Of a stretch of 64,000 nt of DNA, positions 18,352-27,147 are shown in pieces (within the stretch, counting starts at the first letter, position 1; each line of letters opens with the position of its first letter). The position numbers were made by a program, and so were the translations under genes. The notes beneath the pieces are model-generated. The model was given only the letters and a program-made list of their open reading frames with translations. It was not told the DNA's origin and searched no databases. Source of the stretch: Marinomonas phaeophyticola (GTDB lineage: Bacteria > Pseudomonadota > Gammaproteobacteria > Pseudomonadales > Marinomonadaceae); assembly GCF_026966905.1 (NCBI RefSeq), contig NZ_JAPUBN010000017.1, positions 55,358 to 119,357 of the forward strand, given 5' to 3'.

Positions 18352-19029
18352 TTACTTACTGGGGAATACATATTTTTCTTTAGTTAGACGAATGTTGCCA
18401 TATAGCGCCTGCGCTTTTGATGAGCTATTGTCTGCATCTGTCATAATCGCAATCGCCGCTAAATGACGTATATCCTCTCCAAATATCGCTTTCAGATCTT
18501 CCCTTATATTACGCTGTCCATTTCTCCAAACACCAGTGTCTTCACTTGTTTCAATGGAGAACATATACATTTTTTCACCTGCAAATGGGTTTTCCCAAAC
18601 ATCGCCTTTTTCTGCTTGTTGAGTCCAAACATAGCTCACACCCTTTGTTGAAAAGACTGTACCTTGATTAAATACAATGTAAACACGTCCAGCGAAGTCA
18701 TCCCCGCCTTTACTTCTTTCATTATTTATTGTTGGAAATTGCTCTACCTTCCATGACCAAGAAAGCCAAGGAGTCTTGGATAAATCAATTTTAGACTTAT
18801 AAAATAACGCTGAAGAAGCCCCATTACTGCTCGCCAGCAAGGCCCCATCACTAGGAATATCATCAAACGTTTCGTTTTCAGAATTCACTATCGAATAATG
18901 TGTTTTATCTAGAAAATATCTTACCGACCACTTACTAATATCCTTCGGTGTAAAAATTAAATCTTTCGCAAATAAAGACGAAGAAAACAGAACCATGGTA
19001 ACGCTCAGGAAAACAACTATTTTTTTCAT
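18352..19029 (-). CDS. DUF3047 domain protein, exported
   Basis: From the ATG at 19029 (MKKIVVFLSVTMVLFSSSLFAK) the protein has 225 residues with a clear signal peptide cleaved near FA-K. The mature part matches DUF3047 in pattern: LSWSWKVEQFP, DDFAGRVYIVF, YVWTQQAEKGDVWENPF, and near the end IAIMTDADNSSSKAQALYG. The family's function is unknown; it has a jelly-roll-like, carbohydrate-binding look. Periplasmic location is inferred from the signal. Confidence 0.85.
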   Translation of the reverse strand: MKKIVVFLSVTMVLFSSSLFAKDLIFTPKDISKWSVRYFLDKTHYSIVNSENETFDDIPSDGALLASSNGASSALFYKSKIDLSKTPWLSWSWKVEQFPTINNERSKGGDDFAGRVYIVFNQGTVFSTKGVSYVWTQQAEKGDVWENPFAGEKMYMFSIETSEDTGVWRNGQRNIREDLKAIFGEDIRHLAAIAIMTDADNSSSKAQALYGNIRLTKEKYVFPSK

Positions 19030-19145
19030 TTGAAACCTACAGAGGTGTAATAACACATTTTTTTATTATAGACGCAACGTGCAGCAAAATTAAAAACAAT
19101 ACCTCGGCGACTCTTATACAAAACACTTAGCTCTAGAGAAAGAAA

Positions 19146-19346
19146 ATGGAATCTATAATTAACCGTTGCGACACTAGTATTTATGATCCATTAAACAGTT
19201 CAACCCTTCAAGAAAAGCTCCTTGAACAAGAGAAGAGAACATACTATGACACTTCTCTGCCTTTAAATACTCCTGATGTTATTCATAATTTAACCCTGCA
19301 ATATCGGGAATCCGCACAGTCCATAGAAAACCAAATGGTGCTCTAG
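19146..19346 (+). CDS. Hypothetical 66-residue ORF, possibly a fragment
   Basis: It starts with ATG behind AGAAAGAAA and codes for a polar peptide with a helical, charged middle (LQEKLLEQEKRTYY). No family is recognised. Downstream, another frame continues in a protein-like way (ALDLQAVQALF, a stop, then NQTLTINSNEKLALYHANA) up to about 19503. The whole stretch may be a decayed gene of about 120 residues. Weak evidence. Confidence 0.35.
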   Translation: MESIINRCDTSIYDPLNSSTLQEKLLEQEKRTYYDTSLPLNTPDVIHNLTLQYRESAQSIENQMVL

Positions 19347-19512
19347 ATCTCCAAGCCGTTCAAGCACTTTTCTAATCCAATCAAACTCTTACAATCAATA
19401 GTAATGAAAAATTAGCCTTATATCATGCTAATGCAAAGCAAACACAGCTGACCCCAAGTCAGTATTATTGCTGTACAGGCTTAAACATAGCGTTAATTTT
19501 CTAGCAGAGCAA

Positions 19513-19860
19513 TCATCTATAACAATCTATTACAATATTGCTTACTGTTTTAAGACGATTGAAGTATGGGTGTAAATCGACCTCTAACCTCGTAATTGGA
19601 GTACTAAATTTTTCAAATACCGTTGCTCTCGCAATCAAGAAAGACATACATTCAGTTACATTTTCTTCATATTGATTTTTTGTAATCACTTTAAAAAAGC
19701 GCGGACCATCACCGAATTGTTCCCCCGTCCATTTATTATAGACAGCCTCCCTAATGTCTATACCTTGCTTCAATAGATTGACGATGAACATTGCACCAAC
19801 ATGTTGAGACATGTCTAATGGAGTATCAGAATTAGTATCTCTCGATATTACTTTAATCAT
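19513..19860 (-). CDS. Hypothetical protein, 115 residues
   Basis: A soluble mixed alpha/beta protein with no signal peptide and no recognised domain. No clear ribosome-binding site precedes the ATG. Composition looks coding (few rare runs, an even spread of charged residues), and the gene fills a gap between unrelated genes. An immunity- or toxin-like accessory role is possible but unsupported. Confidence 0.5.
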   Translation of the reverse strand: MIKVISRDTNSDTPLDMSQHVGAMFIVNLLKQGIDIREAVYNKWTGEQFGDGPRFFKVITKNQYEENVTECMSFLIARATVFEKFSTPITRLEVDLHPYFNRLKTVSNIVIDCYR

Positions 19861-19995
19861 ATTATGATATTAAAAGACATCAGCTAAAGACATGCTACTT
19901 AACATCACTTAACAAACATGACCTGATAAATCCCTTTAGTAATGCTAAAATTGAGCTAATCTCCTCTATTTGACATTGATAACATAGGACTTTCA

Positions 19996-20649
19996 ATGAA
20001 TAAACGTACTTTCCTGAATGCCTCAATAATAGCATTGACCCTGGCATTAACGGGTTGCCAAACCGCTTACTATTCAGCCATGGAGTCCGTTGGTATCCAT
20101 AAACGTGATATTCTGGTCGACCGTGTTGAAGAAACCAAAGAGGCGCAAGAAACATCACAAGAAGAATTTCAATCGGCTTTGGAACGCTTAACCACACTCG
20201 TTAATTTTAATGGTGGCGAGCTGAAAGAGGTATATGAACAGTTAAATGATGATTACGAAGCCAGTTTAGAATCAGCAAATAACGTCACGAATAATATTAA
20301 TAAAGTAGAAGATGTCGCCGAAGCCTTATTTGCTGAGTGGACGGAAGAATTAGATCTGTATAAAAACGCTTCACTAAAACGAGAAAGTGCCAAAAAACTT
20401 ACAGAAACAAAACGTCAATTTAGTAAGCTGCTTCGCTCTATGCGCAGCTCTGAAAGCAAAATGGAGCCTGTTCTGGCTTCTCTACAAGACAATGTTCTGT
20501 ATTTAAAACATAACTTAAATGCGCAAGCTGTCGCGGCAATAAAAGGGGAATTTTCTAATCTCAAACGAGACATTCAGATTCTATTAACGGACATGAATAA
20601 ATCCATTGATGAATCGAACCAATTTATAGCCGATATGAACCGCAACTAA
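19996..20649 (+). CDS. DUF2959 family lipoprotein
   Basis: The 217-residue protein has a lipoprotein signal ending LALTGC (cysteine at about 21). A long, charged, mostly helical body begins with the DUF2959 signature YYSAMESVGIHKRDILVDRVEE. Coiled-coil segments span about 45-110 and 130-215. The function is unknown. It is periplasmic and membrane-anchored by inference. It is monocistronic, followed by a strong terminator. Confidence 0.88.
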   Translation: MNKRTFLNASIIALTLALTGCQTAYYSAMESVGIHKRDILVDRVEETKEAQETSQEEFQSALERLTTLVNFNGGELKEVYEQLNDDYEASLESANNVTNNINKVEDVAEALFAEWTEELDLYKNASLKRESAKKLTETKRQFSKLLRSMRSSESKMEPVLASLQDNVLYLKHNLNAQAVAAIKGEFSNLKRDIQILLTDMNKSIDESNQFIADMNRN

Positions 20650-20664
20650 GCCGTCACTCCTCCA

Positions 20665-20696
20665 AAAAATAGCCTATCTTTATATAGGCTATTTTT
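20665..20696 (+). terminator. Terminator of the DUF2959 gene
   Basis: aaaaatagcctat/ataggctattttt, a 13-bp stem with a 6-nt loop ending in a T run. Confidence 0.9.
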
Positions 20697-20752
20697 CTTA
20701 TCGTCGCACTACTGAAGCATGTAGAGACACAACAATAAGGCGCTGACCTCCA

Positions 20753-22210
20753 CTAATTATTCTTTTCAAGTCTCAAATAGTTTTCTATACCTTTAATTTT
20801 ATCTTCAGCATGATGATTGACATAAAGAACCGTCGTTTCGGAGCCTGCGCAGATTTTCTCAATGAGAGCGAGCACCAATTGGCGATTCATGTCGTCTAGG
20901 CCAAGACAAGGTTCATCAAGAATCAAAAGTGGCGGATGTTTTACCATAGCACGGGCAATAAGCAATAAGCGCTGGTCACCATAAGACAGTTTATTAAACG
21001 GCTGGTTCGCACGATCTTTCATACCCAACAAATGTAGCCAATCATCGGCTATTTTCTTTTGCTGATCAGTTGATTTAGTGTACATTCCGATACTGTCATA
21101 AAAACCAGAGATAATAACATTACGACAACTCGTACTGACACGATACTCCCATTGCAATGCAGTAGAGACATAGCCGATAAATTGTTTGATTTGCCAAATG
21201 CTTTCCCCCTGCCCCCTCTGATAGCCAAAAACAAAAATATCATTGGTGTAGCATTGAGGGTGATCTCCAGTAATCAAGGATAGAACACAGGTTTTACCGC
21301 TGCCGTTAGGACCACTCAATTGCCAATGCTCTCCAGGCTGAATCACCCAGTTAAGCTTATCAACAATCACTGTTTCACCATATTGAATGGTAGCGGCTTT
21401 CAAATTCACTAACGGCTGGCTTGGGTCAAGATCAGGTAACGCCGATGAAGGGTCCGCTGCAGGAATACTCAAATCCGATGTCTTTAAATGTAGCAACTGA
21501 TACAGCTCATTAAAAGCGCCTTCGTTTTGACGATCAACCGTTAAGGACAAACGGCCTTCATGCATGCCGACTTTATCCATATAAGCCACATGTGTAATGA
21601 AGCTTGGCATTTCATCAAAACGATTAAGCACCATTATCATTGGAGTAACCTCTTTAATCGAGATTAAATGCTCTTGTAACATGGCCAACGTATCCACATC
21701 CAACCCGTCAAAGGGCTCATCTAAAATCAACAACTCTGGCTTACTAGAGAGCGCCCTAATTAGCATAACTTTTCGAGTTTCTCCTGTAGAAAGCTTACGA
21801 AATGCACGCTCGAGCAATTTTGTAAGCCCAAATTTTTCAATCAGTCTCGTCGCCAGTTCAGGGTCTTTGCAGTCGGCAAAAATCATTTCCTGGACCGGTG
21901 TGCCAATTGAAATTACATCCATGATATCTGCATCGTCTTTTTTTAACTCTTTAGCAATTAATTCAGCTTGAGCTTCAAAAGACACCAATCCCACATTGTC
22001 AGGAAGAGATGATATACCTCCTTTTTCTATTTTTCCGACACCGGAAAGTACCGCAGCAAGAGCCGATTTTCCCGATCCATTAGTACCGGTAATCACCCAA
22101 TGCTGCTGGGGCTCTATGGTCCAATCTACATCACTCAGAGTGAATCGATCATCAAAGTTAACGGTCAACTTGTCTAAATGAATACGGTCTAAGTGAAGTT
22201 TTTTGCCCAT
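20753..22210 (-). CDS. modF: Double ABC-ATPase, ModF type
   Basis: A cytosolic protein of 485 residues with two ATP-binding cassettes in tandem. Walker A motifs are TNGSGKSA (about 44-51) and PNGSGKTC (about 300-307). Signatures are LSTGETRK and LSYGDQRL; Walker B motifs are LLILDEPFDGLD and LLILDEPCLGLD. Length and the RVSTSCRNVIISGFYDSIGMY stretch match E. coli ModF (PhrA), a protein linked to molybdate transport genes whose role is unclear. No modABC is adjacent here. The start at 22210 follows AGGAAG; a longer frame upstream is not family-like. Confidence 0.9.
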   Translation of the reverse strand: MGKKLHLDRIHLDKLTVNFDDRFTLSDVDWTIEPQQHWVITGTNGSGKSALAAVLSGVGKIEKGGISSLPDNVGLVSFEAQAELIAKELKKDDADIMDVISIGTPVQEMIFADCKDPELATRLIEKFGLTKLLERAFRKLSTGETRKVMLIRALSSKPELLILDEPFDGLDVDTLAMLQEHLISIKEVTPMIMVLNRFDEMPSFITHVAYMDKVGMHEGRLSLTVDRQNEGAFNELYQLLHLKTSDLSIPAADPSSALPDLDPSQPLVNLKAATIQYGETVIVDKLNWVIQPGEHWQLSGPNGSGKTCVLSLITGDHPQCYTNDIFVFGYQRGQGESIWQIKQFIGYVSTALQWEYRVSTSCRNVIISGFYDSIGMYTKSTDQQKKIADDWLHLLGMKDRANQPFNKLSYGDQRLLLIARAMVKHPPLLILDEPCLGLDDMNRQLVLALIEKICAGSETTVLYVNHHAEDKIKGIENYLRLEKNN

Positions 22211-22244
22211 TTCGTTTCTTCCTAATAAATCAAAATATAAATGC

Positions 22245-22285
22245 AAAAAAACCGAGACCTTCTGTTAAAAATGATCTCGGTTTTT
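22245..22285 (-). terminator. Terminator of ilvC
   Basis: Minus-strand AAAAACCGAGA pairs with TCTCGGTTTTT, followed by further Ts. It lies 38 bp past the ilvC stop and just before modF. Confidence 0.88.
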
Positions 22286-22322
22286 AAAAAGTTTAATCGG
22301 GTCGTGTTAACGACAATGTTAA

Positions 22323-23798
22323 TTAAACAATTTTTTTCATGTCGGCCATGTGACCACGTAGCACACCACCGATCGCTTCAACTGGATGATTACGTAGTGC
22401 TGCATTTACTTCAATCAAACGAGCGTTATCAACGCCATTGTCGTCTGTTGATAGGCCTTTACCAATTACATCCGTTTTGATGTCTTTCATGAAGTCCGCT
22501 AACAATGGTAGACAAGCGTGGTTGTATAGGTAGCAACCGTACTCAGCCGTATCAGAGATAGTAGCGTTCATTTCGTAAAGCTTCTTACGGGCAATAGTGT
22601 TAGCAATTAACGGTGTTTCGTGTAATGACTCATAGTAAGCCGATTCAGCGATGATACCCGCCGCGGTCATCGTTTCGAATGCAAGTTCAACACCCGCTTT
22701 TACCATCGCTACCATCAAGATACCGTTATCGAAAAATTCTTGTTCAGAAATTTCAACGTCACCTGCTGGTGTTTTTTCAAAGTTTGTTTCAGCTGTTTCT
22801 GCTCTCCAACCTAACAGGTTTTTGTCATCATTAGCCCAGTCTTCCATCATTACACGGGAAAAAGTACCATTCATGATGTCATCTTGGTGCTTGTTATAAA
22901 GCGGACGCATGATAACTTTTAGCTCTTCAGAAAGATCAAATGCTTTGATCTTAGCAGGGTTTGAAAGACGATCTAGCATGTTAGTCACGCCGCCGTATTT
23001 CAATGCTTCAGTGATGGTTTCCCAACCGTACTGAATTAAGCGAGACGCATAACCTGCATCAATGCCTTCTTCGATCATTTTATCGAAGCAAAGAATAGAG
23101 CCTGTTTGCAACATACCACAAAGGATTGTTTGCTCACCCATAAGGTCAGATTTCACTTCAGCAACAAAAGACGACATAAGTACGCCGGCTTTATGACCAC
23201 CAGTACCAACCGCGTAGGCTTTTGCTAGAGCAAGACCTTCACCTTTAGGATCGTTGTCTTCGTGAACCGCGATAAGCGTTGGAACACCAAAACCACGAAC
23301 ATATTCAGCACGAACTTCAGAACCTGGGCACTTAGGCGCAACCATGATTACCGTTAAATCTTCGCGAATCTGCATGCCTTCTTCTACGATATTGAAACCA
23401 TGAGAATAAGAAAGACAAGCGCCTTCTTTCATTAGAGGCATAATTTCTTTAACAACAGGCGTGTGTTGCTTATCAGGCGTTAAGTTTAATACAACGTCAG
23501 CCGTTGGAATAAGTTCGTCATAAGTACCGACAACAAAACCATTTTCAGTCGCATTTTTCCAAGACTGACGTTTTTCAGCAATAGCCGCTGCACGTAAAGT
23601 GTAGGAAACATCTAAGCCACTATCACGTAAGTTTAAACCTTGGTTAAGGCCTTGAGCACCACAGCCGATTACCACAATTTTTTTGCCTTTAAGCGCTTCA
23701 ACGCCGTCACTAAATTCATCCATATGCATGAAACGACATTTTGCTAATTGAGCTAGTTGCTCACGTAAAGGTAAAGTATTGAAATAGTTTTGAGACAT
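22323..23798 (-). CDS. ilvC: Ketol-acid reductoisomerase IlvC, class II
   Basis: IlvC converts acetolactate or acetohydroxybutyrate to dihydroxy acids in branched-chain amino acid synthesis, using NADPH and Mg2+. At 491 residues it is the long class II form known from enterobacteria and plants, with a duplicated C-terminal domain. The Rossmann motif [17 protein letters not shown] lies near residue 47. The catalytic-region blocks [10 protein letters not shown] and [10 protein letters not shown] are intact. It is not next to ilvBN. A strong palindromic hairpin lies about 60-80 bp upstream. Confidence 0.97.
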   Translation of the reverse strand: MSQNYFNTLPLREQLAQLAKCRFMHMDEFSDGVEALKGKKIVVIGCGAQGLNQGLNLRDSGLDVSYTLRAAAIAEKRQSWKNATENGFVVGTYDELIPTADVVLNLTPDKQHTPVVKEIMPLMKEGACLSYSHGFNIVEEGMQIREDLTVIMVAPKCPGSEVRAEYVRGFGVPTLIAVHEDNDPKGEGLALAKAYAVGTGGHKAGVLMSSFVAEVKSDLMGEQTILCGMLQTGSILCFDKMIEEGIDAGYASRLIQYGWETITEALKYGGVTNMLDRLSNPAKIKAFDLSEELKVIMRPLYNKHQDDIMNGTFSRVMMEDWANDDKNLLGWRAETAETNFEKTPAGDVEISEQEFFDNGILMVAMVKAGVELAFETMTAAGIIAESAYYESLHETPLIANTIARKKLYEMNATISDTAEYGCYLYNHACLPLLADFMKDIKTDVIGKGLSTDDNGVDNARLIEVNAALRNHPVEAIGGVLRGHMADMKKIV

Positions 23799-23858
23799 AA
23801 TAAATTGATTCCACTTTGATTAAGGGTAATTGCAAAAAAGGCAAATACAAATAATATT

Positions 23859-23881
23859 CGCTGAGTCACCCTGACTCAGCG
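23859..23881 (-). promoter_or_regulatory. Palindromic hairpin in the ilvC leader region
   Basis: CGCTGAGTCA/TGACTCAGCG: a perfect 10-bp stem with a 3-nt loop, 61-83 bp upstream of the ilvC start. It has no T tract. It could be a protein-binding site, an mRNA-leader stem, or the end of the upstream lipoprotein transcript. Confidence 0.5.
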
Positions 23882-23936
23882 GCTAACTTGGACACCACTC
23901 TATAATAAGTTTCATTTTGTGTATATTGATATATTA

Positions 23937-24533
23937 TCAACTTTGTATTTCATTTTCTGCAACACAAGATACAGTACTATTGTCCGCCGTTCCAAAGAGG
24001 TTAAATAAAGACCACTCGCTAGGATTCAGTACAAATCCTTGCTCTTCCCCTAACCCAGATTCAATTAGGATATCACCAGGATCCGATAACGTTAACCTGT
24101 TCTTTACTGTTATCGTATCACTCACTACTTCTTCCCCTGATAGCAAAGTTTCGGCAAGGTTTTCACTATAAACAATCAATCGAATTGGTTCACTTTTATT
24201 AATCGATATGCCTTTACCATCAAATCCTCCCGCCGCAATTTTGATGGTTTTCACAAAACAGCGTGTTTGATTGCGCTTTCGAAGAACCGCTACCCCTTTA
24301 CCTACCGTCCCATGGAGTTGAAACAAATTACCGCTTTTCGGTGATTCCACATAAATGACGCCATAGGCCTGATCGGGTAACAAATAAAGAGACGACTCTC
24401 GACTGTCGCTTAATGTTAATTCATTAATCACACCATCTTTATCAACATTCGCGCAAGCAACTAAGCTCCAAGCGCCTAAAATAATGATTATATTGTGTAA
24501 GTATATTTTTGGATGAAATATGATTTTTGACAT
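23937..24533 (-). CDS. Hypothetical lipoprotein
   Basis: From the ATG at 24533 the protein has 198 residues. The first 27 form a hydrophobic export signal ending LVAC, a lipoprotein box with some departure from consensus. The rest is beta-rich, with repeated short segments and no recognised domain. The start is preferred because a GGGAGAGATAAG ribosome-binding site precedes it; the open frame upstream lies within the DUF805 gene. It is translationally linked to DUF805 (1 bp apart). Confidence 0.7.
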   Translation of the reverse strand: MSKIIFHPKIYLHNIIIILGAWSLVACANVDKDGVINELTLSDSRESSLYLLPDQAYGVIYVESPKSGNLFQLHGTVGKGVAVLRKRNQTRCFVKTIKIAAGGFDGKGISINKSEPIRLIVYSENLAETLLSGEEVVSDTITVKNRLTLSDPGDILIESGLGEEQGFVLNPSEWSLFNLFGTADNSTVSCVAENEIQS

Positions 24534-24534
24534 C

Positions 24535-24897
24535 TTATCTCTCCCTTTTCTGGCTGCTTGAAAATACGTAACCACGAGCTTTTTGACTCGACTCACCTTC
24601 CTGAAGCAAAAGAAACAAAAGCAGAAACCACCCAAAAATAGGAATGCAGATTATAGCTAGCCACCAGCCAGATCGATTCGTATCGTGTAACCGACGTACT
24701 GTAATCGCAATCATAGGCAACAAAATGATGAGACTGTAACCCCCTTCTAAAATCCCAGGAAGGCCTAATAACACTTCAAGACCAATAAGAAAAATGGAAA
24801 TCAAAAAATTGATCATAAAAAAAGTCCAAAACGCCTCTCTTGACGATCTTTCAGAGAATACGAAGAACTTTTTCAGCGCATCTAAATACCAAAACAT
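24535..24897 (-). CDS. DUF805 family membrane protein
   Basis: A protein of about 120 residues starting MFWYLDALKKFFVFSERSSREAFW (in parts). The FSERSSREAFWTFF and RRLHDTNRSGWWLA motifs are the DUF805 hallmarks. Four membrane segments are visible. An AAGG sequence precedes the ATG at 24897; a GTG three codons upstream is an alternative start. The family's function is unknown. It forms an operon with the lipoprotein downstream and is divergent from the AraC regulator. Confidence 0.88.
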   Translation of the reverse strand: MFWYLDALKKFFVFSERSSREAFWTFFMINFLISIFLIGLEVLLGLPGILEGGYSLIILLPMIAITVRRLHDTNRSGWWLAIICIPIFGWFLLLFLLLQEGESSQKARGYVFSSSQKRER

Positions 24898-25028
24898 ACA
24901 CTTCACCTTAAGAGCTTTTCGAGCTCATATAAATAATAGACATTGTCTTTCAATTAGCGCTTGGCTAATGAAAGTTCGTCTAATATGCTTTAGTTTCAGT
25001 GATATAGCGTCCTCAAACAGGATATAGG

Positions 25029-25054
25029 ATGTCTTAAATCCTCATTTAGGACAT
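25029..25054. promoter_or_regulatory. Inverted repeat upstream of the AraC-type regulator
   Basis: atgtcttaaat and atttaggacat form 11-bp arms with one mismatch and a 4-bp spacer. It lies in the divergent region between DUF805 and the AraC gene and is a candidate operator. Confidence 0.45.
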
Positions 25055-25137
25055 ACTTACGACATCTATTTAATTTATTCTGCTGGTAATAAGTAGGGTT
25101 TCAATAAAAGCTGGCTTAAACAAAAAATGGAATCATC

Positions 25138-26234
25138 ATGATATCAATCCCTCTACCTTTTGTTATCTCTTTACTCCTTGGTATATTGGCAACCTTGCTT
25201 TATATACGTCGTGAAAAAAAGAAAAGCCGGCGTTTATTTTTTTAGCCTTGTGTACTCTTACAACCACCATTGTAGGTATGAGATGGACATTTGACTTCAC
25301 TTTATTACGTTTTTTGCAACCATTAAGTGCCTCATTTATCCCCTTAGCTGCTTGGTATTGCTTCTCTCAGGCGCATTCAAAAAAACGCTTTCACCTCGCT
25401 CATTTTATCGCTCCAGTATTTATTTTACTGGCCGCTTTTAGTTACCCTATCTGGCGTTTACCGATCGATCCCATTTTGACATTGTTGTATTTAGGGTATG
25501 GAATCGCCTTAATTAAAAGTTCATTAAATAATAACATTCCTGAAAAAGTTAGCCTTTCTGAAATAGACAAGGCACTCAAAGCAAAGCGCGTTGCCGGTAG
25601 TATGTTAATATTCGCGGCTGCCATTGATGGTTCTCTTGCTCTCGATTTTGCCTTCTATGATGGCTCCCACGCGATCCATATCCTTATGATAGGGCATGCT
25701 GTGTTACTACCCGTACTGTCTCTTGCGGTCATTATGCTAAGTTTAAGCATTCGCCAATACGATAATGAAGATGACATGTTTAAGGACACGACCGATAATC
25801 AAAGCATGACTCTCAGAGAAGAAAATACTCCTGACTTCTCCTCTCAGATATCAAGCAAGGATAGAAATAGTGCATTAAATAAGTCATCGATTGATCATAA
25901 TGAGGCTACCAATATTGTGCATAAATTGGATGAATTAATGAAAACAAAAGAAGTATTTCTTGATCCAGACCTAACACTTGATCGGCTTGCTAGAAAGCTG
26001 ATTATCCCTTCTCGTCAGATATCAGCAGCCATTAATCATGTCTACGGGAGGAATATCTCACAAGTCATCAATGAGTATCGGATCGAACGAGCGAAGGAAT
26101 TATTGAAAAATACACAGGACCCTATTACGCAGATTTACCTCAATTCAGGGTTTCAAACAAAATCTAATTTTCATCGGGAATTTACCCGCATTGAGCAAAC
26201 GACACCCAGTGCTTATCGAAAATCCCTACTGTAA
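25138..26234 (+). pseudogene. Membrane-anchored AraC-family regulator, apparent frameshift near the N-terminus
   Basis: The C-terminal 100 residues form an AraC-type double helix-turn-helix (DPDLTLDRLARKLIIPSRQIS, in parts, and QIYLNSGFQTKSNFHREFTRI). Before it come six or seven hydrophobic segments, as in integral-membrane AraC sensors. The best N-terminus is an ATG at 25138 (MISIPLPFVISLLLGILATLLYIRRE). Its frame stops after RRLFF in a run of seven Ts (25237-25243), while the frame one step away continues with ALCTLTTTIVGMRWTF. Restoring one T, or removing two, joins them. Likely a sequence error or slippage; without the join, translation would have to begin at an internal TTG at 25248. Confidence 0.75.
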
Positions 26235-26236
26235 GT

Positions 26237-26290
26237 AAAAAAACCATTTAGTTATTGCAACCTATTCAAAATAAGCTCAATCTAAATGGT
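26237..26290 (-). terminator. Likely terminator of mlaA
   Basis: On the minus strand, ACCATTTAG and CTAAATGGT form a 9-bp stem with a 30-nt loop, followed by a run of seven Ts. The large loop lowers confidence. Confidence 0.5.
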
Positions 26291-26330
26291 CTTATGATTT
26301 GAAGATCTACTGTTGTATAGAAAATATTAA

Positions 26331-27138
26331 CTAGATGGTCTCGGGCTCTTCATCAATCTCACCCCAACTATCCGTGTCCGTTTCTTCTCCCCAACTATCA
26401 CTCTCCTCTCCCCAACTAGCATCATCCGCGCTTTTTTCTGATTTCATCTTACTTTGTGCGCCATCGCGGATGGCACGTTCCCGAGTTTGTAAATACACAT
26501 CACGAATAAAAGTATAATGATCACCAAATATCAGTGACTCTGCGGCTAAAAAACTGGCCCGCAAATCAATGATTTCTAAGGCCGTTAAACCAAGCTCACC
26601 ATGGCTACTTAACTCGAGCAACTCAACAGAATCATAATCATAAAAATCTAAAACTAAACCACCAGTATCCCGAACAGTTGAAGGACCAAAAAGTGGCAAT
26701 ACAACATAAGGCCCAGACCCTACGCCCCAGTAACCTAATGTCTGACCAAAGTCTTCTTCTTTTTCGGTTAGACCAAGCTCAGTGGCAATATCGAAAAGCC
26801 CCCCAGCCGGCAGTACTATTAATCACAAATCGAAAAAATGACGTCGCTACACCATCGGGCTTACCTTGGAGTAAGTTATTGGTTAAATTACCTAATTCAC
26901 CTAAATTCGAAAAGAAGTTGCCCACACCTCGCTGAACTGGATTAGGAACAATTTTTTCATAACCTTTTGCAATGGGTTTTAACAAGACACTGTCTAGTCC
27001 GGAATTAAAACTAAACATCGCCCGGTTGTAACCCTCCCAAGGATCTTCTGGCGTCTCCGCTGTCGCCAGTGAGCATGTCAAAGATAATATAGCGGCACCA
27101 CATAGCAACCGATAGCGAGACCTAAAATGGGGATTCAT
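26331..27138 (-). pseudogene. mlaA: MlaA (VacJ) outer-membrane phospholipid-asymmetry protein, frameshifted
   Basis: MlaA removes misplaced phospholipids from the outer leaflet and passes them to MlaC. The N-terminal part is typical (DPWEGYNRAMFSFN, ... VQRGVGNFFSNLGELGNLTNNLLQG). The frame breaks at NSTAGWG and resumes one step away as LFDIATELGLTEKEEDFGQTLGYWGVGSGPYVVLPLFGPSTVRD, all canonical. The break is a run of six Cs (26799-26804). The signal peptide lacks a good lipobox, so the protein may be periplasmic rather than lipidated. The acidic C-terminal tail has three SWGE repeats. It follows hrpA by 9 bp. Confidence 0.87.
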
Positions 27139-27147
27139 AAAACCTCT

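Noticed and set aside
19895..20197. Minus-strand 100-codon ORF
   Set aside because: It lies antisense over the start of the DUF2959 lipoprotein gene, which has a signal peptide and family match.
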